A stretch of DNA of 58,980 nt from an uncultured Roseburia sp. GTDB lineage: Bacteria > Bacillota > Clostridia > Lachnospirales > Lachnospiraceae. Each line of letters starts with the position of its first letter. The stretch's first letter is position 1. The position numbers and the translations under genes were made by a program. Below, piece by piece: positions 16,819 to 25,085 of the stretch. The notes beneath the pieces are model-generated. The model saw nothing but the letters and a program-made list of their open reading frames with translations. It did not search any database and had not been told where the DNA came from. Location of the stretch: assembly GCA_947383215.1 (NCBI GenBank), contig CANDCP010000016.1, forward strand, positions 1-58,980. Reading direction: 5' to 3'.

Positions 16819-17049
16819 CTAGCATCCGCAGCCAAAGCCGCATCCGCCGTCATTTCCCCATCCGCCGCAGAAGAGCAGTAAGAGAATGATCCACATGCAA
16901 TTGTTGTCGCCGCATCCACCGCAGTTTCCGCCGCTAAAACCATTGCCGTTGCCGCAGCAGCATAACAGGATAAGAATCCAGATAAGAGAACTGCAACATC
17001 CGTTATTTCCTTCGTTACATCCACAATTTGTAGCCGCTAAATCACTCAT
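16819..17049 (-). CDS. Cys/Gly-rich small protein
   Basis: 76 residues with a strong site (CTGGAGGAAATTAAA before the ATG). Fourteen cysteines and many glycines; motifs include CGCNEG, NGCC, LLCCCGNGNG, CGGCGDNNC and the terminal CGFGCGC. Two short hydrophobic stretches (SLIWILILL and MWIILLLLF) could cross or touch the membrane. Proteins of this look are annotated in Lachnospiraceae as 'chorion class high-cysteine' proteins by composition only. Metal binding, disulfide cross-linking or a modified peptide precursor are possibilities. No modification enzyme, transporter or spore gene is adjacent, so none can be favoured. Confidence 0.75.
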   Translation of the reverse strand: MSDLAATNCGCNEGNNGCCSSLIWILILLCCCGNGNGFSGGNCGGCGDNNCMWIILLLLFCGGWGNDGGCGFGCGC

Positions 17050-17147
17050 TTTAATTTCCTCCAGGAATTTTTCTTACACTTCATATTATGTGGGAAGCTT
17101 GTAAGTGTTACCGGGGTTTAAAAAAATTTTTATTCTGATGGGAATCC

Positions 17148-17177
17148 TTGACAAACACCGGTATTATTGGATACAAT
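17148..17177 (+). promoter_or_regulatory. Sigma-A promoter for icd
   Basis: TTGACA (17148-17153) and TACAAT (17172-17177), spacer 18, about 55 bases before the icd start. The rest of the 17050-17237 gap contains a CTTACA/TGTAAG inverted repeat (about 17073-17105), possibly acting on the divergent Cys-rich gene. Confidence 0.7.
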
Positions 17178-17237
17178 CATTCAAGGTAAAGATTCATATT
17201 TTTTCAGGAAATACGGGAAAGAGAGGATATCATTTCA

Positions 17238-18446
17238 ATGAATAAAATTAAGATGAGCACGCCGTTAGTGGAGATGGACGGAGACGAGATGACGAGGATA
17301 CTCTGGCAGATGATAAAGGACGAGCTTTTGCTTCCTTTTATTGAGCTGAACACGGAGTATTATGATCTGGGATTAGAGCGCCGGAATGAGACCGACGATC
17401 AGGTGACCGTAGATTCTGCCGAGGCGACAAAGAAATATGGCGTGGCCGTAAAGTGCGCGACAATTACGCCGAACGCCGCGAGAATGACGGAATATAATTT
17501 GAAAGAAATGTGGAAAAGCCCGAATGGAACCATCCGTGCGATGCTGGACGGAACGGTGTTCCGTGCGCCGATAGTGGTAAAGGGAATTGAGCCGTGCGTA
17601 AAAAACTGGAAAAAACCGATTACGATCGCAAGGCATGCGTACGGAGACGTATATAAGGGAGTGGAGATGAAAATTCCGGGAGCCGGAAAGTGCGAGCTTG
17701 TCTATACGGCGGAGGACGGAAGCGAGATGAGAGAGCTGATCCATAACTTTGCAGGGGCGGGGATCGTGCAGGGACAGCATAATGTCGACGAGTCCATCGA
17801 GAGCTTTGCGAGAAGCTGCTTTACTTACGCGCTCGATACGAGACAGGATCTCTGGTTTGCGACAAAAGATACAATCTCTAAAAAATATGACCATACGTTT
17901 AAGGATATCTTCCAGGATATTTTTGACAGGGAATTTGAAGAAAAATTTAAAGAGGCCGGTATTACATATTTCTATACGCTGATTGACGACGCGGTGGCGC
18001 GGGTGATGAAGGCGGAGGGCGGCTTTATCTGGGCGTGCAAAAATTATGACGGGGACGTTATGAGCGATATGGTAAGCTCGGCTTTCGGCTCGCTGGCAAT
18101 GATGACTTCCGTTCTGGTTTCACCGCACGGATACTACGAATATGAGGCCGCGCATGGAACGGTACAGCGCCATTATTATAAGCATTTAAAGGGAGAGGAG
18201 ACTTCTACTAATTCCGTGGCGACGATTTTTGCGTGGACCGGCGCGTTGAGAAAGCGCGGAGAACTCGATGAGAACGAGGCGCTTATGGCATTTGCGGATA
18301 AGTTGGAGAAAGCCTGCGTGCAGACGATTGAGAGCGGAAAAATGACGAAGGATTTGGCGCTTATCACAACCATTCAAAATCCGACCGTGTTAAACAGCGG
18401 GGAATTTATCAGGGAGATCCGCAAAAGCTTAGAGGAGATGTTATAA
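17238..18446 (+). CDS. icd: Isocitrate dehydrogenase (NADP+), eukaryote-like subfamily
   Basis: 402 residues, matching homodimeric type II (eukaryote-like) IDH rather than the E. coli type. It converts isocitrate to 2-oxoglutarate and CO2, making NADPH in the cytoplasm. Visible: [13 protein letters not shown] at the N-terminus; substrate loop [16 protein letters not shown] (residues about 93-108); HAYGDVYK (about 134); [15 protein letters not shown]; metal-site aspartates in DDAVARVM and [11 protein letters not shown]; and the NADP-binding [22 protein letters not shown] (quoted in parts: [25 protein letters not shown]). No citrate synthase or aconitase gene lies alongside; in anaerobes it commonly serves glutamate synthesis. 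Its own promoter lies upstream; the ABC-F gene follows after 22 bases. Confidence 0.96.
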   Translation: MNKIKMSTPLVEMDGDEMTRILWQMIKDELLLPFIELNTEYYDLGLERRNETDDQVTVDSAEATKKYGVAVKCATITPNAARMTEYNLKEMWKSPNGTIRAMLDGTVFRAPIVVKGIEPCVKNWKKPITIARHAYGDVYKGVEMKIPGAGKCELVYTAEDGSEMRELIHNFAGAGIVQGQHNVDESIESFARSCFTYALDTRQDLWFATKDTISKKYDHTFKDIFQDIFDREFEEKFKEAGITYFYTLIDDAVARVMKAEGGFIWACKNYDGDVMSDMVSSAFGSLAMMTSVLVSPHGYYEYEAAHGTVQRHYYKHLKGEETSTNSVATIFAWTGALRKRGELDENEALMAFADKLEKACVQTIESGKMTKDLALITTIQNPTVLNSGEFIREIRKSLEEML

Positions 18447-18468
18447 GGCATTTTATCAGGAGGGCGTT

Positions 18469-20382
18469 ATGATTCTGGCCTGTCAGAATATTGGTAAATC
18501 ATTTGGTACGGACGAAATTATAAAAAATGTATCTTTTCATATCGAGGAGAGGGAAAAGACAGCGATTGTCGGCGTCAATGGCGCCGGCAAATCTACGTTG
18601 CTTAAAATAATAGCGGGAGAGCTGACGCCGGATGAGGGCGAGGTGACTGTCGCTAAAAACAAAAGTCTCGGATATCTTGCGCAGTATCAGGATATCAGCG
18701 GGAACAAAACCATTTATGAGGAGGTTTTATCTTCCCAGACAGAGCTGCTTGCGATGGAGGAAAAGCTTCGTCAGATGGAAGAGGGGATGCAGAATACCGC
18801 TCCGGCCGATATGGAGGCATATTTAGAGCGGTATAACCGTTTGCATCATGAATTTGATCTGCGCGGCGGATACACATTCCGAAGCGAGATATCCGGCGTT
18901 TTAAAAGGGCTCGGATTCGAGGAGGAAGAGTTTGGAAAGCATATGGACGAGCTTTCCGGCGGACAGAAGACGAGAGTGGCGCTTGGCAGCCTGCTTGTGA
19001 CAAAGCCGGATATTATTTTGCTTGACGAGCCGACGAACCATCTCGATATGGAATCCATTACATGGCTGGAAAATTATCTGATGAATTATAAGGGGGCCGT
19101 GATTGTCGTAGCGCACGACCGGTATTTTTTGGACCGTATCGTGACAAAAGTCGTTGAGATATCGCTCCACACGGCGTTGGCGTTTGAGGGAAATTATACC
19201 GCGTATGCCGGAAAAAAACAGCTTTTGCGCGAAGCGCAGATCAAGAGGTATTATAACCAGCAGAAAGAGATTAAGCATCAGGAGGAAGTCATCGCGAAAC
19301 TCAAATCGTTTAACCGCGAAAAGTCGATTAAGCGCGCGGAGAGCCGTGAAAAAATGCTGGATAAAATGGAACGCCTGGAAAAGCCGGCGGAAGAAAACAC
19401 GGATATGCATATTACATTAGAGCCGGATATCGTAAGCGGGAACGATGTGCTGGAGATTACGGGACTAAAGAAATCATATGAGGAGATACTGTTTGAGGAG
19501 CTCGGATTTGAGATAAAGAGAGGGGAACGCGTCGCTTTAATCGGAAATAACGGGACCGGAAAGACGACAATTTTAAAAATTATAAACGGGCTGGTCGATG
19601 CCGACTGCGGAACGGTGAAATTAGGGACGAACGTTCATATCGGCTATTATGACCAGGAGCACCAGAATCTGCATCCGCAAAAAACGCTGTTTGAAGAGAT
19701 CTCGGACGCATGGCCGAATCTGACGCAGACAAGAATCCGCAATATTTTAGCGGCGTTTTTGTTTACGGAGGACGATGTATTTAAGAAAATTTCAGATCTG
19801 AGCGGAGGAGAAAGAGGCCGCGTGTCATTGGCAAAGCTTATGTTGTCTAACGCGAATTTTTTGATTCTCGACGAGCCGACGAATCATTTGGATATAACGT
19901 CGAAAGAGATCCTGGAGTCGGCTTTAAACAGTTATACGGGAACCGTTTTGTATGTCTCTCATGACCGTTATTTTATCAACCGCACGGCGACGCGGATACT
20001 GGAGCTGACAGGGCGCGCGCTTGTCAACTATATCGGCGATTACGATTACTATCTGGAAAAGCGGGAAGAATTAAACGCCCTGTCTTTAAAGGCGCGCGGG
20101 GAATGCGAACGGCCGCGGGAACAGGAAAAGAGCGAAAAGACAAGCTGGGAGGAGGCGAAGCGCAGGCAGGCCGAGGCAAGGAAGCTTGAAAATGCGATAA
20201 AGAGGACGGAGGAAGAAATTACTTCCTGGGAAGAAAAGCGCTCAAAGCTTGAGGCGGAGTGTTTAAAGCCCGAAAATGCTACGAATTCTGCAAAGCTCAA
20301 TGAACTGCATGAGGGGATGATGGAAGCGGACCGCCATTTGGAGGAATTGTATGAACAGTGGGAACAGTTGGAGTGTTCGTGA
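18469..20382 (+). CDS. ABC-F family ATPase (ribosome-associated)
   Basis: 637 residues with two ABC ATPase domains and no membrane segment. First Walker A GVNGAGKST (about residue 36), signature LSGGQKTR (about 162), Walker B with LLDEPTNHLD (about 184). Second Walker A GNNGTGKTT (about 362), signature LSGGERGR (about 444), LILDEPTNHLD (about 466). Between them is the charged PtIM linker (AKLKSFNREKSIKRAESREKM). The C-terminal 90 residues form a coiled coil (SWEEAKRRQAEARKLENAI). ABC-F proteins act on ribosomes; the layout resembles B. subtilis YdiF-type members rather than antibiotic-resistance ABC-Fs, but substrate-specific roles cannot be read. CAGGAGGGCGTT precedes the ATG. Possibly co-transcribed with icd. 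Confidence 0.92.
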   Translation: MILACQNIGKSFGTDEIIKNVSFHIEEREKTAIVGVNGAGKSTLLKIIAGELTPDEGEVTVAKNKSLGYLAQYQDISGNKTIYEEVLSSQTELLAMEEKLRQMEEGMQNTAPADMEAYLERYNRLHHEFDLRGGYTFRSEISGVLKGLGFEEEEFGKHMDELSGGQKTRVALGSLLVTKPDIILLDEPTNHLDMESITWLENYLMNYKGAVIVVAHDRYFLDRIVTKVVEISLHTALAFEGNYTAYAGKKQLLREAQIKRYYNQQKEIKHQEEVIAKLKSFNREKSIKRAESREKMLDKMERLEKPAEENTDMHITLEPDIVSGNDVLEITGLKKSYEEILFEELGFEIKRGERVALIGNNGTGKTTILKIINGLVDADCGTVKLGTNVHIGYYDQEHQNLHPQKTLFEEISDAWPNLTQTRIRNILAAFLFTEDDVFKKISDLSGGERGRVSLAKLMLSNANFLILDEPTNHLDITSKEILESALNSYTGTVLYVSHDRYFINRTATRILELTGRALVNYIGDYDYYLEKREELNALSLKARGECERPREQEKSEKTSWEEAKRRQAEARKLENAIKRTEEEITSWEEKRSKLEAECLKPENATNSAKLNELHEGMMEADRHLEELYEQWEQLECS

Positions 20383-20395
20383 AAGTTTTGATACA

Positions 20396-20424
20396 TTGAC
20401 AGATCTTACCGAAATTACTATAAT
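20396..20424 (+). promoter_or_regulatory. Consensus sigma-A promoter for rex
   Basis: TTGACA (20396-20401) and TATAAT (20419-20424) with a 17-base spacer, a perfect consensus. The spacer and nearby bases do not contain a full TTGTTAA-type Rex operator, so autoregulation is not evident. Confidence 0.9.
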
Positions 20425-20460
20425 ATTTTTAAGGCGTATTACTTGAGGAGGATTTGTATT

Positions 20461-21099
20461 TTGAGTAAGGAGATATCACAGGCCGTAATCAGGAGAATGC
20501 CGAGATATTACAGGTATCTGGGAGAACTGATTGATGAAGGCGTAGAGCGTATCTCATCGAATGAATTGAGCGCGCGGATGAAGGTGACCGCTTCGCAGAT
20601 CAGACAAGATTTGAACAATTTCGGTGGGTTTGGCCAGCAGGGGTACGGTTACAACGTGCAATACCTCTACGAAGAAATCGGTAAGATTATGGGACTGAAT
20701 GAGCAGCACAATATTATCGTGATCGGCGCCGGCAATCTGGGGCAGGCGATTGCCAACTATGTGAAATTTGAAAAGCTTGGTTTTGTGATTATCGGACTTT
20801 TCGATGTGAATCCGAAGATCTGCGGCAGAAAGATCCGGGGGAATCCGATCCTGATGCTGGATGAGATTGAAAGCTTTATGGACGGACATAAGGTGGACAT
20901 TGCGGCGCTTACCGTGCCGAAATCGGAGGCGGATGCGGTTGCGAACCGGCTTGTGAAGCTTGGCATTCATGCGATTTGGAATTTTGCCCATGTGGATCTG
21001 GAGCTTTTGGACGACAATGTGGTAGTGGAAAACGTTCATCTGTCGGACAGTCTGATGCAGCTCTCCTATAACATAGTAAAAAGCAAGAACGATAATTGA
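20461..21099 (+). CDS. rex: Redox-sensing transcriptional repressor Rex
   Basis: 212 residues. The start is TTG 20461: GAGGAGG at 20445-20451 is nine bases upstream, and the sequence SKEISQAVIRRMPRYYRYL is the usual Rex start. N-terminal winged helix (residues about 1-80, with RISSNELSARMKVTASQIRQDL and GGFGQQGYGYN), then a Rossmann fold with GAGNLGQAIANY (about 90) that binds NADH/NAD+, and a C-terminal swap helix (VHLSDSLMQLSYNIV). In this family a high NADH/NAD+ ratio releases Rex from DNA, turning on fermentation and NADH-oxidising genes. It heads a run with the 21139 gene and, after a weak terminator, nnr-alr. Confidence 0.96.
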   Translation: MSKEISQAVIRRMPRYYRYLGELIDEGVERISSNELSARMKVTASQIRQDLNNFGGFGQQGYGYNVQYLYEEIGKIMGLNEQHNIIVIGAGNLGQAIANYVKFEKLGFVIIGLFDVNPKICGRKIRGNPILMLDEIESFMDGHKVDIAALTVPKSEADAVANRLVKLGIHAIWNFAHVDLELLDDNVVVENVHLSDSLMQLSYNIVKSKNDN

Positions 21100-21138
21100 A
21101 AAAGCTTCCGGGGTGAAGTTAATTTCAGAGGTGTTTGT

Positions 21139-21801
21139 ATGCAGGAGAAAGATTTTGGAAAGGCATTAAAACAAAAAAAGGTACCCATCCTTGTTTTGGA
21201 TCAGAAATGGCATAGACTTTTCGCTTTGACGGGAAAGCCGGACGCGGTGCTTCGGGCGGAGCGCGAGTTGACCGATTTGCTCGAACGGCAGGGACAGATG
21301 AATAATGATTTGAGAGATATGAAAAAGCTGAAAAAAAAGCTGATGGGAGAGATTGTCGCCAATATGGAGGGTACGCACGCCGAAAAATTTGGCGCGGCGG
21401 AGTCAAAGCGTCTGGAAGAAAACCGCAGGATGATCGACGAACTGAACGACAAAATAGAGGAGGCGGAGGATTTGCTCTTGGAGCTGCCGCCCAGAATAAA
21501 AGAGAAAAACGAAGAGCTGATGGTTGAGAGTATGAACTACTGCTATACCAGGCTTAGGATAAACATGCAGGAGGCCGATGAGATTGCGGAGTGGATTGCG
21601 CGGATCCGCAAGGAGCTGAAGATCAACATTATTAAAAAGCAGAACAGAGAAATCAACAGCAGACAGATTTATTCTTATATGCACGATATTTTTGGAATGG
21701 AAGTTTTGAATTTATTTGACCTGAAGAATGAGGAAGTAGAAGAGCGTCTGGAAAAGAAAAAGAAGCCAAAGACAGAGGGAAAGAAAACGGAAAAGGAATA
21801 G
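21139..21801 (+). CDS. Coiled-coil protein of unknown function
   Basis: 220 residues; CAGAGGTGTTTGT precedes ATG 21139. The first 40 residues contain VPILVLDQKWHRLFALTGKPD, a motif repeated in Lachnospiraceae homologues as I recall them. Residues about 45-110 and 125-165 are coiled coil (DLRDMKKLKKKLMGEIVANM, RRMIDELNDKIEEAEDLLLE). The C-terminus is a Lys/Glu tail (KKKKPKTEGKKTEKE). No signal peptide, membrane segment or catalytic motif. It sits 39 bases after rex in the same direction, so it is probably co-expressed. Function unknown; a structural or scaffold role is the most that can be said. Confidence 0.75.
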   Translation: MQEKDFGKALKQKKVPILVLDQKWHRLFALTGKPDAVLRAERELTDLLERQGQMNNDLRDMKKLKKKLMGEIVANMEGTHAEKFGAAESKRLEENRRMIDELNDKIEEAEDLLLELPPRIKEKNEELMVESMNYCYTRLRINMQEADEIAEWIARIRKELKINIIKKQNREINSRQIYSYMHDIFGMEVLNLFDLKNEEVEERLEKKKKPKTEGKKTEKE

Positions 21802-21807
21802 AAGGGG

Positions 21808-21840
21808 ACGCTTTGCCGGACAGGGGGTGAGGCGTTTTTT
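21808..21840 (+). terminator. Weak intrinsic terminator
   Basis: ACGCTTT (21808-21814) pairs with GAGGCGT (21829-21835), using two G-T pairs, followed by six T. The loop is 14 bases. It would partially separate the rex unit from nnr. Confidence 0.4.
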
Positions 21841-21879
21841 CTGTTACAGGACTTCTATGCGGCGGAATGGAGTTGGAAG

Positions 21880-23451
21880 ATGGAATGGATTGTGGACGCA
21901 GAGGAAATGAAACGCTGCGATTTTAATACGACGAATCATTTTGGAATACCGTCTCTCGTTTTGATGGAGCGCGCGGCGTTAAAGACCGTGGAGCTGATCA
22001 GACGGAGGCGTTTGGACGCCGGGCCAATACTGATTGTCTGTGGAGTCGGAAATAACGGCGGAGACGGACTGGCTGTGGCAAGAATGCTCTATAACGGCGG
22101 TTGTCCGGCGGATATTCTTTTGGTTGGGGATAAGGATAAATTTACGGCCGAGGCAAAGGTACAGTATGAAATTTGTATGCGGTACGGGCTGTCGTTTATA
22201 AACCAGATTCAGAGGCCCTACGCGCTTATCGTCGACGCGCTGTTCGGCGTCGGCCTTTCAAGAAACTTGGAAGGCGCGTATGCCGCGGCAATAGAACAGA
22301 TAAACGGTATGGAGGGGGTAAAGCTTGCAGTTGATATCCCGTCGGGAATTTCGGCGGATACGGGCTGCGTGATGGGAATTGCGCTGAAGGCCGATCTCAC
22401 GGTCACGTTTGCCTACCGGAAGCTCGGGCATGTATTTTATCCAGGGAGCGCATATGCCGGCGAGCTTGTCATCGCCGATATCGGAGTCAATGAACATAGC
22501 TGGCTTTCTCAGCGGCCCAAGGTGGCTTCGTATGAAAGCGAAGATTTAAAAAAGCTGCTTTTGCGCGCGCCGGACGGAAATAAAGGCGTTTTTGGAAAGG
22601 CGCTTGTAGCGGGCGGTTCGCCAGGGATGGCGGGCGCTGCGTATTTTGCGGCAAAGGCGGCTTACAGGAGCGGATGCGGGCTTGTGAAAATTTATACTGC
22701 GGAAGAAAACAGGATTGTACTGCAGACTAAGCTGCCGGAGGCAATTCTTTGCACATATGCGGACAATCGCCCGGATATTTCCGGATTGCTGGCCGAAGTA
22801 GAGCGGGCGGACGTCATAATCGTGGGGCCGGGGCTTGGAACGGATCATCGGGCGCGCCTGATTGTGGAAAGCATTGTGAAAAATGCCAGGGTTCCGGTTG
22901 TGGCCGACGCCGATGCGCTGAACGTGCTTGCAAAGAATTTGCAGCCGTTGTCGGAGGCTAAAGCGGAAATGGTTATAACGCCCCATATGGGGGAGATGTC
23001 AAGGCTTACCGGGAAAGAGATTCCTTATCTGAAAGAGCATATTATCTCTGCGGCGGAGGAGTTTGCGAGAGCTTATCGGGCGACTTGCGTGTTAAAAGAC
23101 GCGCGAACCGTCACGGCGCTTTCGTCCGGGAAAATTTTTCTCAATCAGACGGGGAACGACGGCATGGCGACAGGGGGAAGCGGGGATGTATTAGCCGGCA
23201 TGATCGGCGGCATGATTGCGCAGGGAGTGCCCCCGGAGCTTGCCGCGCCGGCGGGGGTATACTGGCATGGGCTCTCCGGGGACGCCGCGGCGGACAGATG
23301 CGGTAGGCACGCAATGACGGCCTGCGATATTCTGGAAAATATTCGGGATGATGTGAAAGCGGAACATGCCCGTGAAACGGAATCAAAAGGAAAGTGGGAT
23401 GCGGAATGGAAGATATCACCAGAAAATACAAAAGGGTTTACGCGTCGATAG
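21880..23451 (+). CDS. nnr: Bifunctional NAD(P)H-hydrate epimerase/dehydratase
   Basis: 523 residues; GGAGTTGGAAG precedes ATG 21880. It repairs damaged NADH and NADPH: the N-terminal half epimerises NAD(P)HX, the C-terminal half dehydrates the S form with ADP or ATP. Visible: GVGNNGGDGLAVAR (about residue 52) and DALFGVGLSR in the YjeF_N domain (residues 1-215), then the ribokinase-like domain with VAGGSPGMAGAAY, VGPGLGTD, ADADALN, VITPHMGEMSRL and the catalytic GNDGMATGGSGDVLAG (about 425-440). Gene order nnr-alr-mazF is common in Firmicutes, usually with acpS before nnr; acpS is not present here. Overlaps the alr start by 46 bases, so the two are coupled. Confidence 0.95.
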   Translation: MEWIVDAEEMKRCDFNTTNHFGIPSLVLMERAALKTVELIRRRRLDAGPILIVCGVGNNGGDGLAVARMLYNGGCPADILLVGDKDKFTAEAKVQYEICMRYGLSFINQIQRPYALIVDALFGVGLSRNLEGAYAAAIEQINGMEGVKLAVDIPSGISADTGCVMGIALKADLTVTFAYRKLGHVFYPGSAYAGELVIADIGVNEHSWLSQRPKVASYESEDLKKLLLRAPDGNKGVFGKALVAGGSPGMAGAAYFAAKAAYRSGCGLVKIYTAEENRIVLQTKLPEAILCTYADNRPDISGLLAEVERADVIIVGPGLGTDHRARLIVESIVKNARVPVVADADALNVLAKNLQPLSEAKAEMVITPHMGEMSRLTGKEIPYLKEHIISAAEEFARAYRATCVLKDARTVTALSSGKIFLNQTGNDGMATGGSGDVLAGMIGGMIAQGVPPELAAPAGVYWHGLSGDAAADRCGRHAMTACDILENIRDDVKAEHARETESKGKWDAEWKISPENTKGFTRR

Positions 23452-24587
23452 ACTTAGACGCGGCGCTGCATAATATGGAGGCGATGCATGGACTTTTAAA
23501 CGCCGGTACAAACATCTATGCGGTGATCAAGACAGACGGTTATGGGCACGGAGCGGTAGAGATCGCGCATAAAATCGAAGGCCTGAATTATCTTTTGGGC
23601 TTCTGCGTCGCGACGGTCGAGGAAGGGGTCATCTTAAGACGGCATGGGATAAAGAAGCCGATTCTTATCCTGGGTTATACTTTTTTTGAGCAATACGAGG
23701 AGATAATTGCACATGATATTCGGCCGACGATTTTTTCGTATGAGGCGGCGAAACGGCTTTCCGATACTGCGCGGCGTCTTGGGAAAAATTGCAGCGTACA
23801 CATTAAAATTGACACGGGAATGAGCCGGATCGGATACCAGGTCGAGAGAAAATCCGCGGAGGAGATAGCACGAATCGGCGGGCTTGCGAATATAGTAATG
23901 GAGGGAATTTTTACTCATTTTGCGAGGGCGGACGAGGCGGATAAGATTCCGGCCGGGAAACAGTTTGCGTTGTTTAAGCGTATGATAGAGATGTGCGGGG
24001 AGAGAGGCGTTTCATTTCCGGTATGCCACTGCTCGAACAGCGCGGGAATTGTGGATTTACCGGAGTGTAATATGGATGCTGTGCGTGCCGGAATTACGCT
24101 CTATGGTTTGTGGCCTTCTGACGAAGTGAAAAAAGAGCGCATAGATTTGCGGCCGCTTATGGAGATAAAAAGCTGCGTTTCCCATGTGAAACGCCTTCCA
24201 GCGGGGAGGGAGGTCAGTTATGGGGGGACTTTTACAACGGATAGAGAGACGACCGTTGCCACAATTCCGGTGGGATACGGAGACGGATATCCAAGAGGGC
24301 TTACCAATCGGGGGTTTGTTTTGATTCATGGGAAAAAGGCTAAGATTCTCGGAAGAGTCTGTATGGATCAGTTTATGGTGGATGCGACGGGAATCGACGA
24401 CGTCGGCGTGGGAACCGTGGTTACGCTTCTCGGAAGAGACGGGGGAAGCGCGCTTGCCATGGAAGAGCTCGCCGCGCTGTCGGGCAGGTTTAATTATGAG
24501 TTTGCCTGCGATATCGGAAAGCGGGTTCCCCGCGTGTTTTTTGAGGATGGGAAACCGGTAGCGGCGAAAGATTATTTTGAAGAATAA
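23406..24587 (+). CDS. alr: Alanine racemase
   Basis: 393 residues from ATG 23406; the GTG at 23394 is too close to the AAAGGAAAG motif, so ATG is preferred. PLP enzyme interconverting L- and D-alanine for peptidoglycan. Lys in VIKTDGYGHGA (about residue 39) carries PLP; HIKIDTGMSRIGY and the HCSNSAGI segment line the site; the second catalytic Tyr lies in AGREVSYGGTFTTDRE (about 265), and VGYGDGYPRGL and GRVCMDQFMVD are standard. The Asp-rich ending is typical. It is translationally coupled to nnr and followed by mazF, the classical alr-ndoA order of Bacillus. A frameshift-free, full-length gene. Confidence 0.97.
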   Translation: MEDITRKYKRVYASIDLDAALHNMEAMHGLLNAGTNIYAVIKTDGYGHGAVEIAHKIEGLNYLLGFCVATVEEGVILRRHGIKKPILILGYTFFEQYEEIIAHDIRPTIFSYEAAKRLSDTARRLGKNCSVHIKIDTGMSRIGYQVERKSAEEIARIGGLANIVMEGIFTHFARADEADKIPAGKQFALFKRMIEMCGERGVSFPVCHCSNSAGIVDLPECNMDAVRAGITLYGLWPSDEVKKERIDLRPLMEIKSCVSHVKRLPAGREVSYGGTFTTDRETTVATIPVGYGDGYPRGLTNRGFVLIHGKKAKILGRVCMDQFMVDATGIDDVGVGTVVTLLGRDGGSALAMEELAALSGRFNYEFACDIGKRVPRVFFEDGKPVAAKDYFEE

Positions 24588-24667
24588 AAATTACGGTATG
24601 ATACTCGATAAAAATGGAAATACTGAAGGTGTGAACAGATATTACTGATTTTTATGGAGTGAGAATT

Positions 24668-25015
24668 ATGATTATCAGACGTGGAGACGTATACTATGCA
24701 GATTTAAGGCCGGTCGTCGGTTCCGAGCAGGGAGGCATCCGTCCGGTATTGATTGTACAAAACGACGTTGGAAATCGTCACAGTCCTACCGTAATCTGCG
24801 CGGCGATTACTTCGAGAATGAATAAAGCGAAGCTGCCGACGCATGTAGAGCTGGACAGCGGAAAATACGATATGGTGAAGGATTCCGTGATTTTGCTGGA
24901 GCAGCTGCGGACGATAGACAAGACGAGATTAAAGGACAGAGTCTGCCATTTAGACGGAGAGATTTTGGGAAAAGTTGATAAAGCGCTGGAAATTAGTCTG
25001 GAATTATTTACATAG
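24668..25015 (+). CDS. mazF: MazF/EndoA-family endoribonuclease toxin, without adjacent antitoxin
   Basis: 115 residues from ATG 24668; GGAGTGAGAATT gives a spacing of eight, whereas GTG 24659 has none. The core is typical PemK/Maz[31 protein letters not shown], the [11 protein letters not shown] strand, and [15 protein letters not shown]. Family members cut mRNA at short sequence motifs, slowing growth under stress. In Bacillus the antitoxin gene lies between alr and ndoA; here only 80 bases separate alr and mazF and hold no antitoxin ORF, and the following gene is a CorC-like protein. Either the antitoxin is encoded elsewhere or the protein has become chromosomally tolerated. Confidence 0.9.
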   Translation: MIIRRGDVYYADLRPVVGSEQGGIRPVLIVQNDVGNRHSPTVICAAITSRMNKAKLPTHVELDSGKYDMVKDSVILLEQLRTIDKTRLKDRVCHLDGEILGKVDKALEISLELFT

Positions 25016-25016
25016 C

Positions 25017-25045
25017 TTGACTAATGTTTCCTGAGATGTTATATT
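25017..25045 (+). promoter_or_regulatory. Sigma-A promoter for the corC-like gene
   Basis: TTGACT (25017-25022) and TATATT (25040-25045), spacer 17, starting right after the mazF stop. It lets the CBS-domain gene be expressed apart from the alr-mazF unit. Confidence 0.75.
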
Positions 25046-25085
25046 TTATTTCAAAAAACATATAAAGGAGAGTTATAAGAAGCAT

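Noticed and set aside
20396-20460. Rex self-regulatory operator
   Set aside because: No TTGTTAA-N4-TTAACAA-like sequence is present around the promoter.
21802-21879. acpS or other short gene before nnr
   Set aside because: No open frame with a start signal; the segment contains a weak terminator only.
24588-24667. Antitoxin gene before mazF
   Set aside because: 80 bases with no open frame of useful length and no binding-site pair that fits.
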